Shown in pieces: positions 7,822 through 16,143 of a stretch of DNA of 39,738 bases (positions within the stretch are counted from its first letter, which is position 1; each line of letters starts with the position of its first letter). The notes under the pieces were generated by a model. The model did no database searches. It was not told the DNA's origin and saw only the letters and a list, made by a program, of their open reading frames with translations. Made by a program: the position numbers and the translations under genes. The DNA comes from Treponemataceae bacterium (GTDB lineage: Bacteria; Spirochaetota; Spirochaetia; Treponematales; Treponemataceae): the NCBI GenBank assembly GCA_024402495.1, contig JAKSTR010000020.1:1-39738 (forward strand), given 5' to 3'.

Positions 7822-8535
7822 TTAGTTAAATTCTATCTGTTTTTTGGGTACATCTTCTATAAATACAGGGTTTGGCGTTATTGTCGTTTCATTTAACTTA
7901 TAAGTTTTTTTGATTTCGTTTTTCCCTTCTCCATAATTAAAATACAATTCTTCTTCATAGGAAAAAATGTCAGTGCCATAAGGAAAACTGTATGGATAAG
8001 AATATAAAGAGTTGTCTGATATATTTATTCTTTTTATGTTCTCTTTTTCAAATTCTAATGAATAATAAATATTATTGGAATCTGCGTACATTCCCCAGAA
8101 ATCTTTTCTATTTATTGGGAACAGCAAAAATTCTTCTGAATCGTTATTGCAATAAACCATATAATATGTCATATCGGGTATATCGCTAGAAAAACCTTCC
8201 AAACAAAATGCTTGTGAAGAATACATATTAGATGAATTTGCAGAATGGTACATAAACATAACCGCTAAAGAATCTAATAAATTGTCATTTTTATCATACA
8301 TAGTTATAAGCGTTTTCTTTTCTTCGTCAGAATATATCATAATTTTTCTTTGGGTTAAGTTTATAATAAACTGCTTTGTAAAATCCTGATTTTGTAATAG
8401 TATGCTCACTTCTTCTGCGTTGTAATGTTTTAAAACCTCTAAGTCAACTTTAGGTATTGATGTTTCTCCTTTAGGGCAAGAATACAGAAACGCGTTGCAA
8501 AAAAGTATCAAAATAAAAATTATTTTTGTCTTCAT
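7822..8535 (-). CDS. lipoprotein, unknown function
   Basis: A 237-residue protein with signal peptide MKTKIIFILILFCNAFLYSC and lipobox LYSC (Cys20). The mature part is soluble, rich in Tyr, Ser and Asn, and seems mainly beta-strand (RKIMIYSDEEKKTLITMYDK), but no domain is recognised. AAGGAGATAAAT before the ATG supports the start. It should be anchored in a membrane facing outward. Noncoding DNA and the divergent reductase gene lie upstream. Confidence 0.65.
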   Translation of the reverse strand: MKTKIIFILILFCNAFLYSCPKGETSIPKVDLEVLKHYNAEEVSILLQNQDFTKQFIINLTQRKIMIYSDEEKKTLITMYDKNDNLLDSLAVMFMYHSANSSNMYSSQAFCLEGFSSDIPDMTYYMVYCNNDSEEFLLFPINRKDFWGMYADSNNIYYSLEFEKENIKRINISDNSLYSYPYSFPYGTDIFSYEEELYFNYGEGKNEIKKTYKLNETTITPNPVFIEDVPKKQIEFN

Positions 8536-8620
8536 ATTTATCTCCTTATTTGTTTTTTATAATTCAGGCATAAATTTCTAATCGGCAAAAAGATATTTCA
8601 TTCAAACTAAAAAAGCAGTG

Positions 8621-8626
8621 TATAAT
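8621..8626 (+). promoter_or_regulatory. possible -10 element for the aldo/keto reductase gene
   Basis: A perfect TATAAT lies 43 bp before the chosen ATG. No good -35 box is seen at the usual distance. Confidence 0.35.
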
Positions 8627-8669
8627 CTGTGTATTGCCTTCAGTTTTTTGGGGCAAAAGGAAGGAAAAT

Positions 8670-9677
8670 ATGAATTTTGATCCGTATTGTGCAGGTGCAA
8701 ACCGCTACGACACAATGAAATATCGAAGATGCGGCAAAAGCGGCATAAAGCTGCCGGAACTTTCGCTGGGATTGTGGCACAATTTTGGCGGCGTAGACAA
8801 ACTGGAAAACTGCCGCGCAATTTTGCGCACTGCGTTCGACAGGGGCATTACACATTTTGACATGGCAAACAATTACGGGCCGCCGCCCGGTTCTGCCGAA
8901 GAAACTTTCGGCACGATTTTTGCGCAGGATTTTAAGCCCTACCGCGACGAACTTATAATTTCAACAAAAGCAGGATATACCATGTGGCAGGGCCCTTACG
9001 GCGACTGGGGCAGCAAAAAATACCTTGTAGCAAGCCTTGACCAGAGCCTGAAACGCATGGGGCTGGATTATGTGGATATTTTTTACCACCACCGCCCCGA
9101 CCCTGACACGCCGCTGGAAGAAACAATGGACGCATTAAGCCAGATTGTACGGCAGGGAAAGGCGCTTTACGTTGGCATTTCAAACTATCCGGCAGAATTA
9201 ACGCAAAAAGCCGTTGAAATCTTGCGCAAAAACGGCACGCCGTGCTTAATTCATCAGGCAAAATATTCCATGCTGAACCGCTGGACGGAAGACGGACTTT
9301 TGGACGTGCTTGACGACAGCGGCGTGGGCTGCATCTGCTTTTCGCCTCTGGCACAGGGGCTTTTAACAGGCAGATATTTAAGCGGCAATATTCCGGCAGA
9401 TTCGCGCGCGGCAAGAAACGTTTTTTTGAAAGAAAAAGACATTACGGAAGAAAAGCTTGCAGTTTTGCGCCGCCTGAACGATCTGGCAGAACAAAACGAC
9501 CGCACTTTAGCCCGGATGGCCGTTAAATGGATTTTGCGCGACCGGCGCAATACTTCGGTTTTGATTGGCGCAAGTTCGGTTGACCAGCTGAACGAAAACT
9601 TAAAGGCGCTGGACGACAGCGATTTGGACGCGGCAACTCTGGCAAAAATAGACGAAATATTAAAAGACTGGCAGTAG
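8670..9677 (+). CDS. gpr: aldo/keto reductase, L-glyceraldehyde-3-phosphate reductase type
   Basis: This 335-residue (beta/alpha)8 NADPH-dependent reductase is of the YghZ/Gpr group (AKR14), which reduces L-glyceraldehyde 3-phosphate and methylglyoxal. The catalytic tetrad is visible: D64 and Y69 in FDMANNYG, K100 in STKAGY, and His140/141 in FYHHRPDPDTP. WQGPYGDWGSKKYL and HQAKYSMLNRW are typical of this group, as is the cofactor-binding end (SPLAQGLLTGRY, IGASS). I chose the ATG at 8670 because AGGAAGG precedes it; the frame extends 12 codons upstream without a site. The length matches the family. It is a single gene in GC-richer DNA, ended by the hairpins at 9689 and 9812. Confidence 0.9.
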   Translation: MNFDPYCAGANRYDTMKYRRCGKSGIKLPELSLGLWHNFGGVDKLENCRAILRTAFDRGITHFDMANNYGPPPGSAEETFGTIFAQDFKPYRDELIISTKAGYTMWQGPYGDWGSKKYLVASLDQSLKRMGLDYVDIFYHHRPDPDTPLEETMDALSQIVRQGKALYVGISNYPAELTQKAVEILRKNGTPCLIHQAKYSMLNRWTEDGLLDVLDDSGVGCICFSPLAQGLLTGRYLSGNIPADSRAARNVFLKEKDITEEKLAVLRRLNDLAEQNDRTLARMAVKWILRDRRNTSVLIGASSVDQLNENLKALDDSDLDAATLAKIDEILKDWQ

Positions 9678-9688
9678 CCGAACAGATT

Positions 9689-9709
9689 AAAGCCCGGCAT
9701 TCGGGTTTT
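9689..9709 (+). terminator. short hairpin plus T-run after the reductase
   Basis: CCCG-GCATT-CGGG followed by TTTT, 12 bp after the stop. The stem is short, so this may be weak. Confidence 0.45.
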
Positions 9710-9811
9710 AAAGTTTTTTATTCCGAACGCAGCGCTTTACGCAATTTTTTTACCAAACGCGCCTGCTCTGGAAAAAGTTCTGGAACCGGATTAAAGTTTT
9801 TTGCATGACAT

Positions 9812-9879
9812 AAAAAAAACGACGAAAACAGGAGTAAAAACAGCCAAAAGCTGAATTATCCTGACTTCGCCGTTTTTTT
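9812..9879. terminator. bidirectional terminator between convergent genes
   Basis: AAAAAAACGACGAA on the left pairs with TTCGCCGTTTTTTT on the right. Inside are CAGGA/TCCTG and CAGC/GCTG pairs. The A-run on one side and the T-run on the other let it work for both strands. Confidence 0.7.
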
Positions 9880-9983
9880 ACGGCAACCCGGATGCTGTAC
9901 CGGATTCTGCATAGCAAGCCCGCAAGCAAGCGCATTCACGTTTCAGACCAAAGCCGGCAGGCGCAGCATACCAAATTCTGTAT

Positions 9984-11516
9984 TTAAGCTCTTTCAATTT
10001 TATATTTTTCAATTGCCCAGCCAATATCAGCAAGGCGTTTTGCCTGCCCGCAGCTGTGGCAATAAGCGCCTTCCATTAAGGACAGGGTATCGCCGCAGGA
10101 ACTGCAAGTTAAAAAAGACGGCGCGCATACTGCGTGGGTTTTGCAGGCTTCATTTTTTACAAACTGAACTTCAACCATTTCCATTTTTTCAATTACAGAA
10201 GAAGCATTTTTGCAAAGCAGCCTGCATGACAAACGCAGAGAAATACGCTGAAAACCGTCCGCAACTTCGTAATTCTGTACCGAAACTGACGTAACCTGCA
10301 TGTCTATAACGTCGGTATATTCATTCAGTATTTCTTTTATCTGCGCTCTGTCCGCATTGTTCCAGAATGCCTGCACCTGCACGGGGTCTTCTGCATAATG
10401 AACGGCAGACAATATGTTTTCTATTTCGCTGTAAAAGCCTTCGTAAGAAAAAAGCGGGTCAAATTCATGAATCTTTTCAAGAATGGAGGTATTTTTCCGT
10501 TGTTCTTCGGCAACAGTTCTGCCGTACAGCTGCTTTACGCCCTTTTTGTCCATAGAAACCCACTTTAAAGGTTTTATAAGCATATCGTAAAACATAGAAC
10601 CGATTACGCCAAAAATGGCTGCAAGCACGGCACAGCCAAACAGCATTGGCAAAAACGACGCAATATTAACAAAGCAAACCGGCAGCATAAGAATAAAAGA
10701 AACAAAAGCAATGTTTTTGCCCACGGGTGTTGCCGTATCTTTATGAAAATAATCTTCTGCCGAGATTAATAAATTTTTATCAAGCGCAAAATCGCTTATT
10801 CGCAAGTCCAAATCTTCAATATGAAACTTCGTGCCGCAATAATCGCAGCCGTCCAGCAAATTGCTTCTGGTAGAAGCTGCGCCGCAGGACGGGCAAATTA
10901 TTTTATTTTTTCCGGCGTTATGCGCGCGCAAGGTTCTAAACCGCATAACAGAAAAATTTTTTGATTCAAAAAGCTGTTTTTCATCTTCAAAATAACGCTC
11001 GGTACCCTGCACTATTTCGCGCATGGTGCCTACTTCGTATTTGCCGTCAAAAACTTCGGTGCCAATTATGGTTTCTTTGCCGGGCACTGTTGCCTGGTTT
11101 ATTTCAGATTTCAGGATTATGTTTTTTGCATCTAGCCGCTTTTTTTTAAGAATAAGTTTGTGCCACAAAAACTGGGTTACGTTGTCCTGTATGGCGGCGT
11201 TTTGTTTTATTCCGCGTGCATTAAAAAGGTTTGCGTAATTTGAACGGAACGACTGGGCAAGGGGCGAAAATTTTTTCTTCAGTTCGTCGTGGTTATTAAG
11301 AATTTTTTCGGCGGCGGCATTTATATCTTCTTCATCCGTGGTAGAAGCCAAAAGAAGCGATAATTCTTCCAGGCAAAGGTGTTTATAAGTGTAATTATTT
11401 AATTTTCTTTTAAAGATAAGTTTGTCGTAGCATTTTCCGCAAATAGTTCCTTCTTTTGCTACCATGCCGCCAAAAATCATTCTGTTAACTTTGCAAAGCG
11501 GGCAACGCTGAAACAT
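9984..11516 (-). CDS. multi-zinc-ribbon membrane protein with Tim44-like region
   Basis: This 510-residue protein has three Cys-pair zinc ribbons: C5/C8 with C26/C29, C208/C211 with C224/C227 (CPSC..CDYC), and a final CSSC..CHSC pair at about 473-495. Two membrane helices lie at about 268-287 and 290-311. The segment after them (FDPLFSYEGFYSEIENILSA, then a mixed alpha/beta part ending MEMVEVQFVK) resembles a Tim44/TIM-barrel-adjacent lipid-binding fold, a weak call from pattern. The function is unknown; a membrane-bound assembly or quality-control role would fit such domains. The start follows AAGGAGC. It lies 39 bp behind the PHP gene and is probably co-transcribed with it. Confidence 0.7.
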   Translation of the reverse strand: MFQRCPLCKVNRMIFGGMVAKEGTICGKCYDKLIFKRKLNNYTYKHLCLEELSLLLASTTDEEDINAAAEKILNNHDELKKKFSPLAQSFRSNYANLFNARGIKQNAAIQDNVTQFLWHKLILKKKRLDAKNIILKSEINQATVPGKETIIGTEVFDGKYEVGTMREIVQGTERYFEDEKQLFESKNFSVMRFRTLRAHNAGKNKIICPSCGAASTRSNLLDGCDYCGTKFHIEDLDLRISDFALDKNLLISAEDYFHKDTATPVGKNIAFVSFILMLPVCFVNIASFLPMLFGCAVLAAIFGVIGSMFYDMLIKPLKWVSMDKKGVKQLYGRTVAEEQRKNTSILEKIHEFDPLFSYEGFYSEIENILSAVHYAEDPVQVQAFWNNADRAQIKEILNEYTDVIDMQVTSVSVQNYEVADGFQRISLRLSCRLLCKNASSVIEKMEMVEVQFVKNEACKTHAVCAPSFLTCSSCGDTLSLMEGAYCHSCGQAKRLADIGWAIEKYKIERA

Positions 11517-11555
11517 AAAAAGCTCCTTGTCGTATTGTGCCTTGCCGGCAATATT

Positions 11556-12416
11556 TTACAAATCTGCTTTTGCCAGTGCCGGGGCAAGGTTTTCAAAATA
11601 AAAACGGTCTGCAATTTCTATTCTGCCGGCGGTATAGCCCATAAACCGGTCTTTGCGCACAGCCTTACCATGAAAATCGCTGCCGGCTGTTACCACAAAG
11701 CCCATTTCTTTGCCCAAAGCTTCCAGACGCCGGCAATCGGCTTCGCGTGCGCCGGGGTGCCAGGCTTCTATGCCGGCAATACCGCGTTCCTTTAGTTCGG
11801 CAAGGGTGCCCTGCATTTTTCCCCATGCCACATACAGCGAAAGCGGATGCGCCAAAACAGGCAGACCACCGCTTTCTTTAATTGCAACAATCGCTTCATC
11901 CAGGGAACAGCCGGATTTTTCAACATAATAAGGGCGGCCGCGGGCAATATAGCGGTCAAAAGCCTGCTGACGGTTTTTTACAATTCCTTTGGAAACAAAA
12001 TACTGGGCAAAATGAGGTCTGCCGACGCATTCCGTACCGGCAAGCGAAGCAACTTCTTCGTAATTCACGTCAAAGCCGTCTTTCTGCATTTTTTCAATAA
12101 TCTGAAGATTGCGCTGCAGGCGGTCTTTCTTTAGCGCCGCCGTTAAATCGTTCAGCCGATTGCTAATATTGCCGATATTTAAACCGAGACCCAGCAGATG
12201 AAATTCTCCGCAAGGCCACGAAATTGTTAACTCTGTACCCGGAATGAAAATAATGCCGGCGTTTTTTGCGGCATCGGAGGCAGCAACCAAACCGTCTGTT
12301 GTGTCGTGGTCGGTTAATGCCATTACTTTAATGCCCAGCTCGCTGCCATAAGCAATAAGTTCCTGCGGCGTAAGAGAACCGTCGGACATGGTTGAGTGGG
12401 TGTGCAAATCTATCAT
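11556..12416 (-). CDS. PHP domain phosphoesterase, RNase AM/YciV type
   Basis: This 286-residue protein has the PHP metal-binding motifs in order: DLHTHSTMSDG (H5, H7), LTDHDTTDG at 35-43, PGTELT with its Glu, HFHLLG-like EFHLLGLG, LAHPLS near 190, and GSDFHG near the end. The arrangement and length match the YciV/TrpH/RNase AM group, which removes the 5'-terminal nucleotide from RNA fragments or dephosphorylates 3',5'-bisphosphonucleotides. It is probably cytoplasmic, using a trinuclear metal site. It is divergent from the Crp-like gene (59 bp apart) and upstream of the zinc-ribbon gene in an apparent two-gene operon. Confidence 0.85.
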   Translation of the reverse strand: MIDLHTHSTMSDGSLTPQELIAYGSELGIKVMALTDHDTTDGLVAASDAAKNAGIIFIPGTELTISWPCGEFHLLGLGLNIGNISNRLNDLTAALKKDRLQRNLQIIEKMQKDGFDVNYEEVASLAGTECVGRPHFAQYFVSKGIVKNRQQAFDRYIARGRPYYVEKSGCSLDEAIVAIKESGGLPVLAHPLSLYVAWGKMQGTLAELKERGIAGIEAWHPGAREADCRRLEALGKEMGFVVTAGSDFHGKAVRKDRFMGYTAGRIEIADRFYFENLAPALAKADL

Positions 12417-12475
12417 GAAAAAAAGATAGCATAAAACCGCACAATATGTTAATATTAGGATGAGGAAGTAAAACT

Positions 12476-13753
12476 ATGCCAAAGGCTATGCAATTTTCAA
12501 AAGGTTCGCTGGTGTATTTTGAAGGCGACACCGACGAGCGCATCTTTATTCTTCAAAAAGGCTCAATGGTTATTTACACCATCGATATTGAAACCGGCGC
12601 AGAACTTAACGAACCTATCAAACAGGGTGAATTTTTTGGCGTAAAATCTGCTTTAGGTCATTTTCCCCGCGAAGAATCTGTTCGCGTATTAGAGCCATCT
12701 GTCGCAATTGCGATGACAATACAGGAATTTGAAAGCCTTTTCAGCAACAACAAAGAACTTATTTTGAAAATGCTGAAAGTTTTTTCAGGTCAGCTCAGAA
12801 ACATTCACCGCAAAATTTCTTCTATATTAAAAGACGAAGATGAAAGCATTGACGCCGAAGTTATGGGCGTTATAAACAGTTTTTACAGCGACAGCCAGCT
12901 TGTTACAACAATCGATTTGTGTACCCGCTACCTGAAAAAATTTCCGTATCTTTCAAACCAGAAGGCAATTGCACAAATTCTGTCTGATTCAATGAAGAAA
13001 CACGAAGTTGAAGTAAAGCGCGGTCAGGTAAAAACACTTGCAAACAGCGGTCACGGCGAAGAAGTAAAAATTGCCACCGAAGACGGCGAATCTATCAAAC
13101 AGTTTTCGCTGCCGGCATTTTCCCGCTTTGCAAAAAAATACGAACCGGGTCAGGTGCTTATTGCAGAATTTGAACCGGGCGACTGCTTTTATTTGATTCA
13201 GTCTGGTCATGTTCAGCTGCTTAAAACAATTAACGGCACCAACAAAAACCTTGATGTTTTAGGTCCTTCTCAGTTCTTTGGAGAAATGGCAATTCTTGAC
13301 AATTCTGCACGTTCTGCAACCTGTATTGCTTTGGATAATGTAGAAGTTCTGGAATTCAATAAAGAAAACTTTGCACTTCTGGTTGCAGGGCAGCCGCAGA
13401 TTGCACTGCTTTTGCTTAAAATGTTCTGCAAGCGCATTTACGACCAGAAGCGCCGCCTGCGCATTCTTGCAATTTCTGATATTACCGCAAGGGTCGGCGA
13501 TGTTTTCCTTATGCTGGAAGAAACCCAGCCGCGCAACTGTATTCCGCAGGGCGATGACATTCAGTTTAATTTGACGGTTTCAAGTGTTGCAAGCTGGGCT
13601 GGTTTGCCAATTGAAAAGGCTACGGACGAGCTTAACAGGCTGGCTAAAAATGGCCGCATTTTGATTTATGACAACTATATTGTTGTTAAAAATATGGCTG
13701 AATTAAAGCGTATTGTTGAACACCGTAGAACTTTGGGCAGCATGAGCCTGTAA
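12476..13753 (+). CDS. Crp-like protein with two cyclic-nucleotide-binding domains
   Basis: In 425 residues the first CNB domain covers about 5-105 (GSLVYFEGDTDERIFILQKG, EPIKQGEFFGVKSALG). A linker of about 115-210 follows, then a second CNB domain at about 215-330 with a better phosphate-binding cassette (FFGEMAILDNSARSATCIA). The end (about 345-415) resembles a Crp-type winged helix (LTVSSVASWAGLPIEKATDE, then LAKNGRILIYD). This is probably a DNA-binding regulator sensing cNMP or another ligand, and the double-CNB layout makes it unlike ordinary Crp. The start has GAGGAAG upstream. It is followed by tRNA-Thr. Targets cannot be inferred from context. Confidence 0.8.
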   Translation: MPKAMQFSKGSLVYFEGDTDERIFILQKGSMVIYTIDIETGAELNEPIKQGEFFGVKSALGHFPREESVRVLEPSVAIAMTIQEFESLFSNNKELILKMLKVFSGQLRNIHRKISSILKDEDESIDAEVMGVINSFYSDSQLVTTIDLCTRYLKKFPYLSNQKAIAQILSDSMKKHEVEVKRGQVKTLANSGHGEEVKIATEDGESIKQFSLPAFSRFAKKYEPGQVLIAEFEPGDCFYLIQSGHVQLLKTINGTNKNLDVLGPSQFFGEMAILDNSARSATCIALDNVEVLEFNKENFALLVAGQPQIALLLLKMFCKRIYDQKRRLRILAISDITARVGDVFLMLEETQPRNCIPQGDDIQFNLTVSSVASWAGLPIEKATDELNRLAKNGRILIYDNYIVVKNMAELKRIVEHRRTLGSMSL

Positions 13754-13849
13754 TCAACAACCTCGCCCAAGGCAGCGAAGTATGCTGTTCTTAATAAGTG
13801 GTTGCAGTCGGGGTATAAAAACCTCCGCACGAATAAAAGCCGGTCTTTG

Positions 13850-13878
13850 TTGACCACGGCATATAAATTTGATATTCT
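13850..13878 (+). promoter_or_regulatory. promoter for tRNA-Thr
   Basis: TTGACC (13850-13855), 17-bp spacer, TATTCT (13873-13878), about 28 bp before the tRNA 5' end. Confidence 0.6.
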
Positions 13879-13906
13879 TTCAAAGTTGCAAGTAATTGCA
13901 GCTTTT

Positions 13907-13979
13907 GCCAACTTAGCTCACCTGGCAGAGCAGCACCCTCGTAACGTGCAGGTACTCGGTTCAAGTCCGAGAGTTGGCT
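13907..13979 (+). tRNA. tRNA-Thr, anticodon CGT
   Basis: It folds as a 73-nt cloverleaf. Acceptor GCCAACT pairs with AGTTGGC, D-arm GCTC/GAGC, anticodon loop CTCGTAA (anticodon CGT, reads ACG), variable AGGTA, and T-arm CTCGG-TTCAAGT-CCGAG. One C-C mismatch closes the anticodon stem on the loop side. CCA is not encoded. A strong terminator follows 12 bp later. Confidence 0.9.
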
Positions 13980-13991
13980 ATAATAAAACGA

Positions 13992-14017
13992 AAGCACCCT
14001 GAACCGGGTGCTTTTTT
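13992..14017 (+). terminator. rho-independent terminator after tRNA-Thr
   Basis: AAGCACCC and GGGTGCTT pair around TGAACC, followed by a T-run. Confidence 0.9.
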
Positions 14018-14387
14018 ATTGTCTAAAAGACTTTATATTCTCAGGTTGCATTTTACAACCGGCAATAATCCAATAGCCCGAATTTCAAATTTTGAAAAAA
14101 TTGTCTATCTGTCATTCCGAAAGAAAAATGTCATTCCGAACTCGTTTCGGAATCTGATTCTGATAACAAATCAGATGCTGAACTAGATTCCGCATGACTC
14201 GCTTTTGCTGTTTGCTTTGTCTCTAACTTTTGCCGGCGCAAAAACTGCGACTGTTTTTACAAAAGCTGTATTGATACAGGCGATTCTTATTTATCAATTT
14301 CTATAAACTCGATATTCGGACTATTATTTAAACGTAATACTAGCTAGTATTTAAACACGCACCAGTAAATAAAAAAGGATGTACAAA
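14018..14387. other. intergenic repeat region
   Basis: No gene is seen. It carries a dispersed palindromic repeat (14110-14198) and the companion segment (14199-14277) also found at 6109-6235, then AT-rich DNA up to the ribosome binding site AAAGGATG of the next gene. Confidence 0.6.
14110..14198. repeat. dispersed palindromic repeat, copy
   Basis: It contains TGTCATTCCGAA twice, the TTTCGGAATCTG half and the GATGCTGAAC..GCATGAC half. The same unit as at 6021, here with a partial duplication of its start. Confidence 0.75.
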
Positions 14388-15125
14388 ATGAAAAAGAATA
14401 TTCTAACAATAATTTTTGCCGTCACTTATATTTTTACACTTTCGGCAAGCGACATTCCATTTTTCAAAAGCCTTTTTATGGGCGATGAGGAATATGTAAG
14501 ACAAGAAATATTAAAATGCAAAGATGTGGAATCTGTTGAGTTAAAACTGGGATATCATGATGAAGAAGATAAAAATTATTATATTTTAATTTACTTAAAA
14601 GATAATCGTTTTGTTAGTTTTGGCGAAGTTCAGCTAGACTGCTTTTTAAGCGACAATTCTATTCATGATGTTAGGATTAAGCTTATTCAAATAAACGATT
14701 TAGTATTTGAACAACAATCTTTTAAGCCTTGTTCATTAGGAGAAACGGGGTTTGTTTATTATGACTGGACAAGTTTTGGAGAAATAAGGTTTTTAGAACA
14801 ACTTTCGCCTGATATAAATGCTGGCAATATACTTGAAATAATTGAAAACATTGATGATGTTTATAATTTTATCAAGAATCTACCGGAAAAGCCTGAATGT
14901 ATTTCAACAATGAGAACTGAGTTTGATGGGTTTTATGAAAAGTCTTTTGAACTTCCTGAAGAATTTAATAATGGAATTCCAGTTTCAATTATTAACAGAA
15001 AGACAGATGTTGCTACTGGGAAATGGTATGAAAAAGGCTATAAATTCTATAAAAAGTCTGTTGAACGTGCAATAGAAGAAGCAACTTTTAAATATGCCTA
15101 TAAAGATTACAGAACAGATTATTAA
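14388..15125 (+). CDS. secreted protein of a three-member tandem paralogue family (1)
   Basis: This 245-residue protein begins MKKNILTIIFAVTYIFTLSA, a signal peptide probably cleaved near SASD. The segment GDEEYVRQEILKCKDVESVE (about 29-48) is nearly repeated in the protein at 16144 (GNEEYVRREIMKCKDVEYVE). A distal IIENIDDVYNFIKNLPEKP is shared in form with both neighbours. No domain is recognised. The start was chosen at 14388, not three codons earlier, because AAAGGATGTACAAA then has proper spacing. It is in an operon-like run with the next genes (15 bp gap). An export-dependent role is all that can be said. Confidence 0.7.
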   Translation: MKKNILTIIFAVTYIFTLSASDIPFFKSLFMGDEEYVRQEILKCKDVESVELKLGYHDEEDKNYYILIYLKDNRFVSFGEVQLDCFLSDNSIHDVRIKLIQINDLVFEQQSFKPCSLGETGFVYYDWTSFGEIRFLEQLSPDINAGNILEIIENIDDVYNFIKNLPEKPECISTMRTEFDGFYEKSFELPEEFNNGIPVSIINRKTDVATGKWYEKGYKFYKKSVERAIEEATFKYAYKDYRTDY

Positions 15126-15140
15126 AAGGAAGGAATAAAA

Positions 15141-15824
15141 ATGAAAAAACGAGTTTTAATTGTATTATTGTTTATTTTGGTCACAAATTGCATTTACAGT
15201 GGCTCATTTATTAAAGACATGTCTGACTGGGAAAAAGAAATACTCATGCTGCCATGTGTTGAATCTGTAGAAAGTGAAAGACTGGATCCGGATGATGACG
15301 ATTTCTTGTACAAAGTGAAAATACGCATGACAGAAAACCGTTGTCTTCAGGTTTCCTATTTTGAGCCATTTGCACCACGAGGCTATCAGGATGATTTCTA
15401 TCTAGACAGAATCGGAGATTTAGTTCCTGTAATGTGGGGTTATGAGCCTTTTTCCAAAGGTTATATATTAAATTTTCATTTTTTACGGTTTAAACATATC
15501 AGTTCTTATTTTAACCAAAAAAAGAACCTGATAGATGTAATAAAAGCGTATGATGAAATATATTCGTTTATCAGCAAATTGCCGTATTATGACATAAACT
15601 CGCCAGAAGAAATCATAGAGTGGGATACGGAAAATACACAGAAACCTGAATTCAAGGCATGGGAAGAAAATAAAGATCCGTATGTTTATTCAAATTTTCA
15701 TATTAAAACAATATACGATAAATATTGGGAAGAATATAAAATCTATAAAATGACTGTTGAAGATTATAATGAATATGTTCTTTCTCGGGGTTGGAATTTT
15801 CATGTTTTGGGCATTGAACCATAA
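15141..15824 (+). CDS. secreted protein of the tandem paralogue family (2)
   Basis: A 227-residue protein with signal peptide MKKRVLIVLLFILVTNCIYS and a mature start at about GSFIKDM. It is a divergent member: WEKEILMLPCVESVESERLD corresponds to the EEYVRQEILKCKDVESVE region, and VIKAYDEIYSFISKLP to the late helix of the other two. AAAGGAAGGAA precedes the ATG. The frame after its TAA continues open into the fragment at 15825-16127. Function is unknown. Confidence 0.65.
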   Translation: MKKRVLIVLLFILVTNCIYSGSFIKDMSDWEKEILMLPCVESVESERLDPDDDDFLYKVKIRMTENRCLQVSYFEPFAPRGYQDDFYLDRIGDLVPVMWGYEPFSKGYILNFHFLRFKHISSYFNQKKNLIDVIKAYDEIYSFISKLPYYDINSPEEIIEWDTENTQKPEFKAWEENKDPYVYSNFHIKTIYDKYWEEYKIYKMTVEDYNEYVLSRGWNFHVLGIEP

Positions 15825-16127
15825 AATAGAATCAAAAACGGCTTTTTGGGGTCTGTTGCAAGCTTGTATTCTAAAGTAAATCCTATAAAGGAAGACAAGA
15901 ACAGCTTTGAAGAATTGTCACCGGAAGTAAAGGACTGGTACATTGTAAATCCTGAAAATCCAAATGATCCTAGACCTTTGATAAATCAAGAAGCCAGAAG
16001 GCAAGCCATGGAGAAAAATATAGAACTGGAGAATTCCAGAAATATTATGGAAAAAGCCAGCGAATTTTTTCAAAAATGTCTGCAAAAAACAGAAATAAAA
16101 CAAGGCACGAATTGTAGCACTAACTAA
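15825..16127 (+). pseudogene. orphan C-terminal fragment between the paralogues
   Basis: About 100 codons (NRIKNGFLGSVASLYSKVNP, then DWYIVNPENPNDPRPLINQE and a Lys/Glu-rich helix) end at TAA 16125-16127. It has no ATG and no ribosome binding site; the first possible start is a TTG at 15846. It is in frame with the TAA of the preceding gene. It reads like the tail of a larger protein and has no signal peptide, unlike its neighbours. It could be a displaced toxin-type C-terminal module next to immunity-like genes, but that is inference. Confidence 0.45.
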
Positions 16128-16143
16128 AAAAAAGGATAAAGCT

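Larger units (their letters stand above)
9678..9983. other. convergent intergenic region
   Basis: It separates the plus-strand reductase from the minus-strand zinc-ribbon gene. It holds two terminator-like hairpins and, near 9886-9955, a decayed piece of the dispersed palindromic repeat. No coding sequence is seen. Confidence 0.6.

Noticed and set aside
13907-14387. Integrase attachment site at the tRNA-Thr 3' end
   Set aside because: No direct repeat of the tRNA end was found near 16900-17080 and no integrase gene is present.
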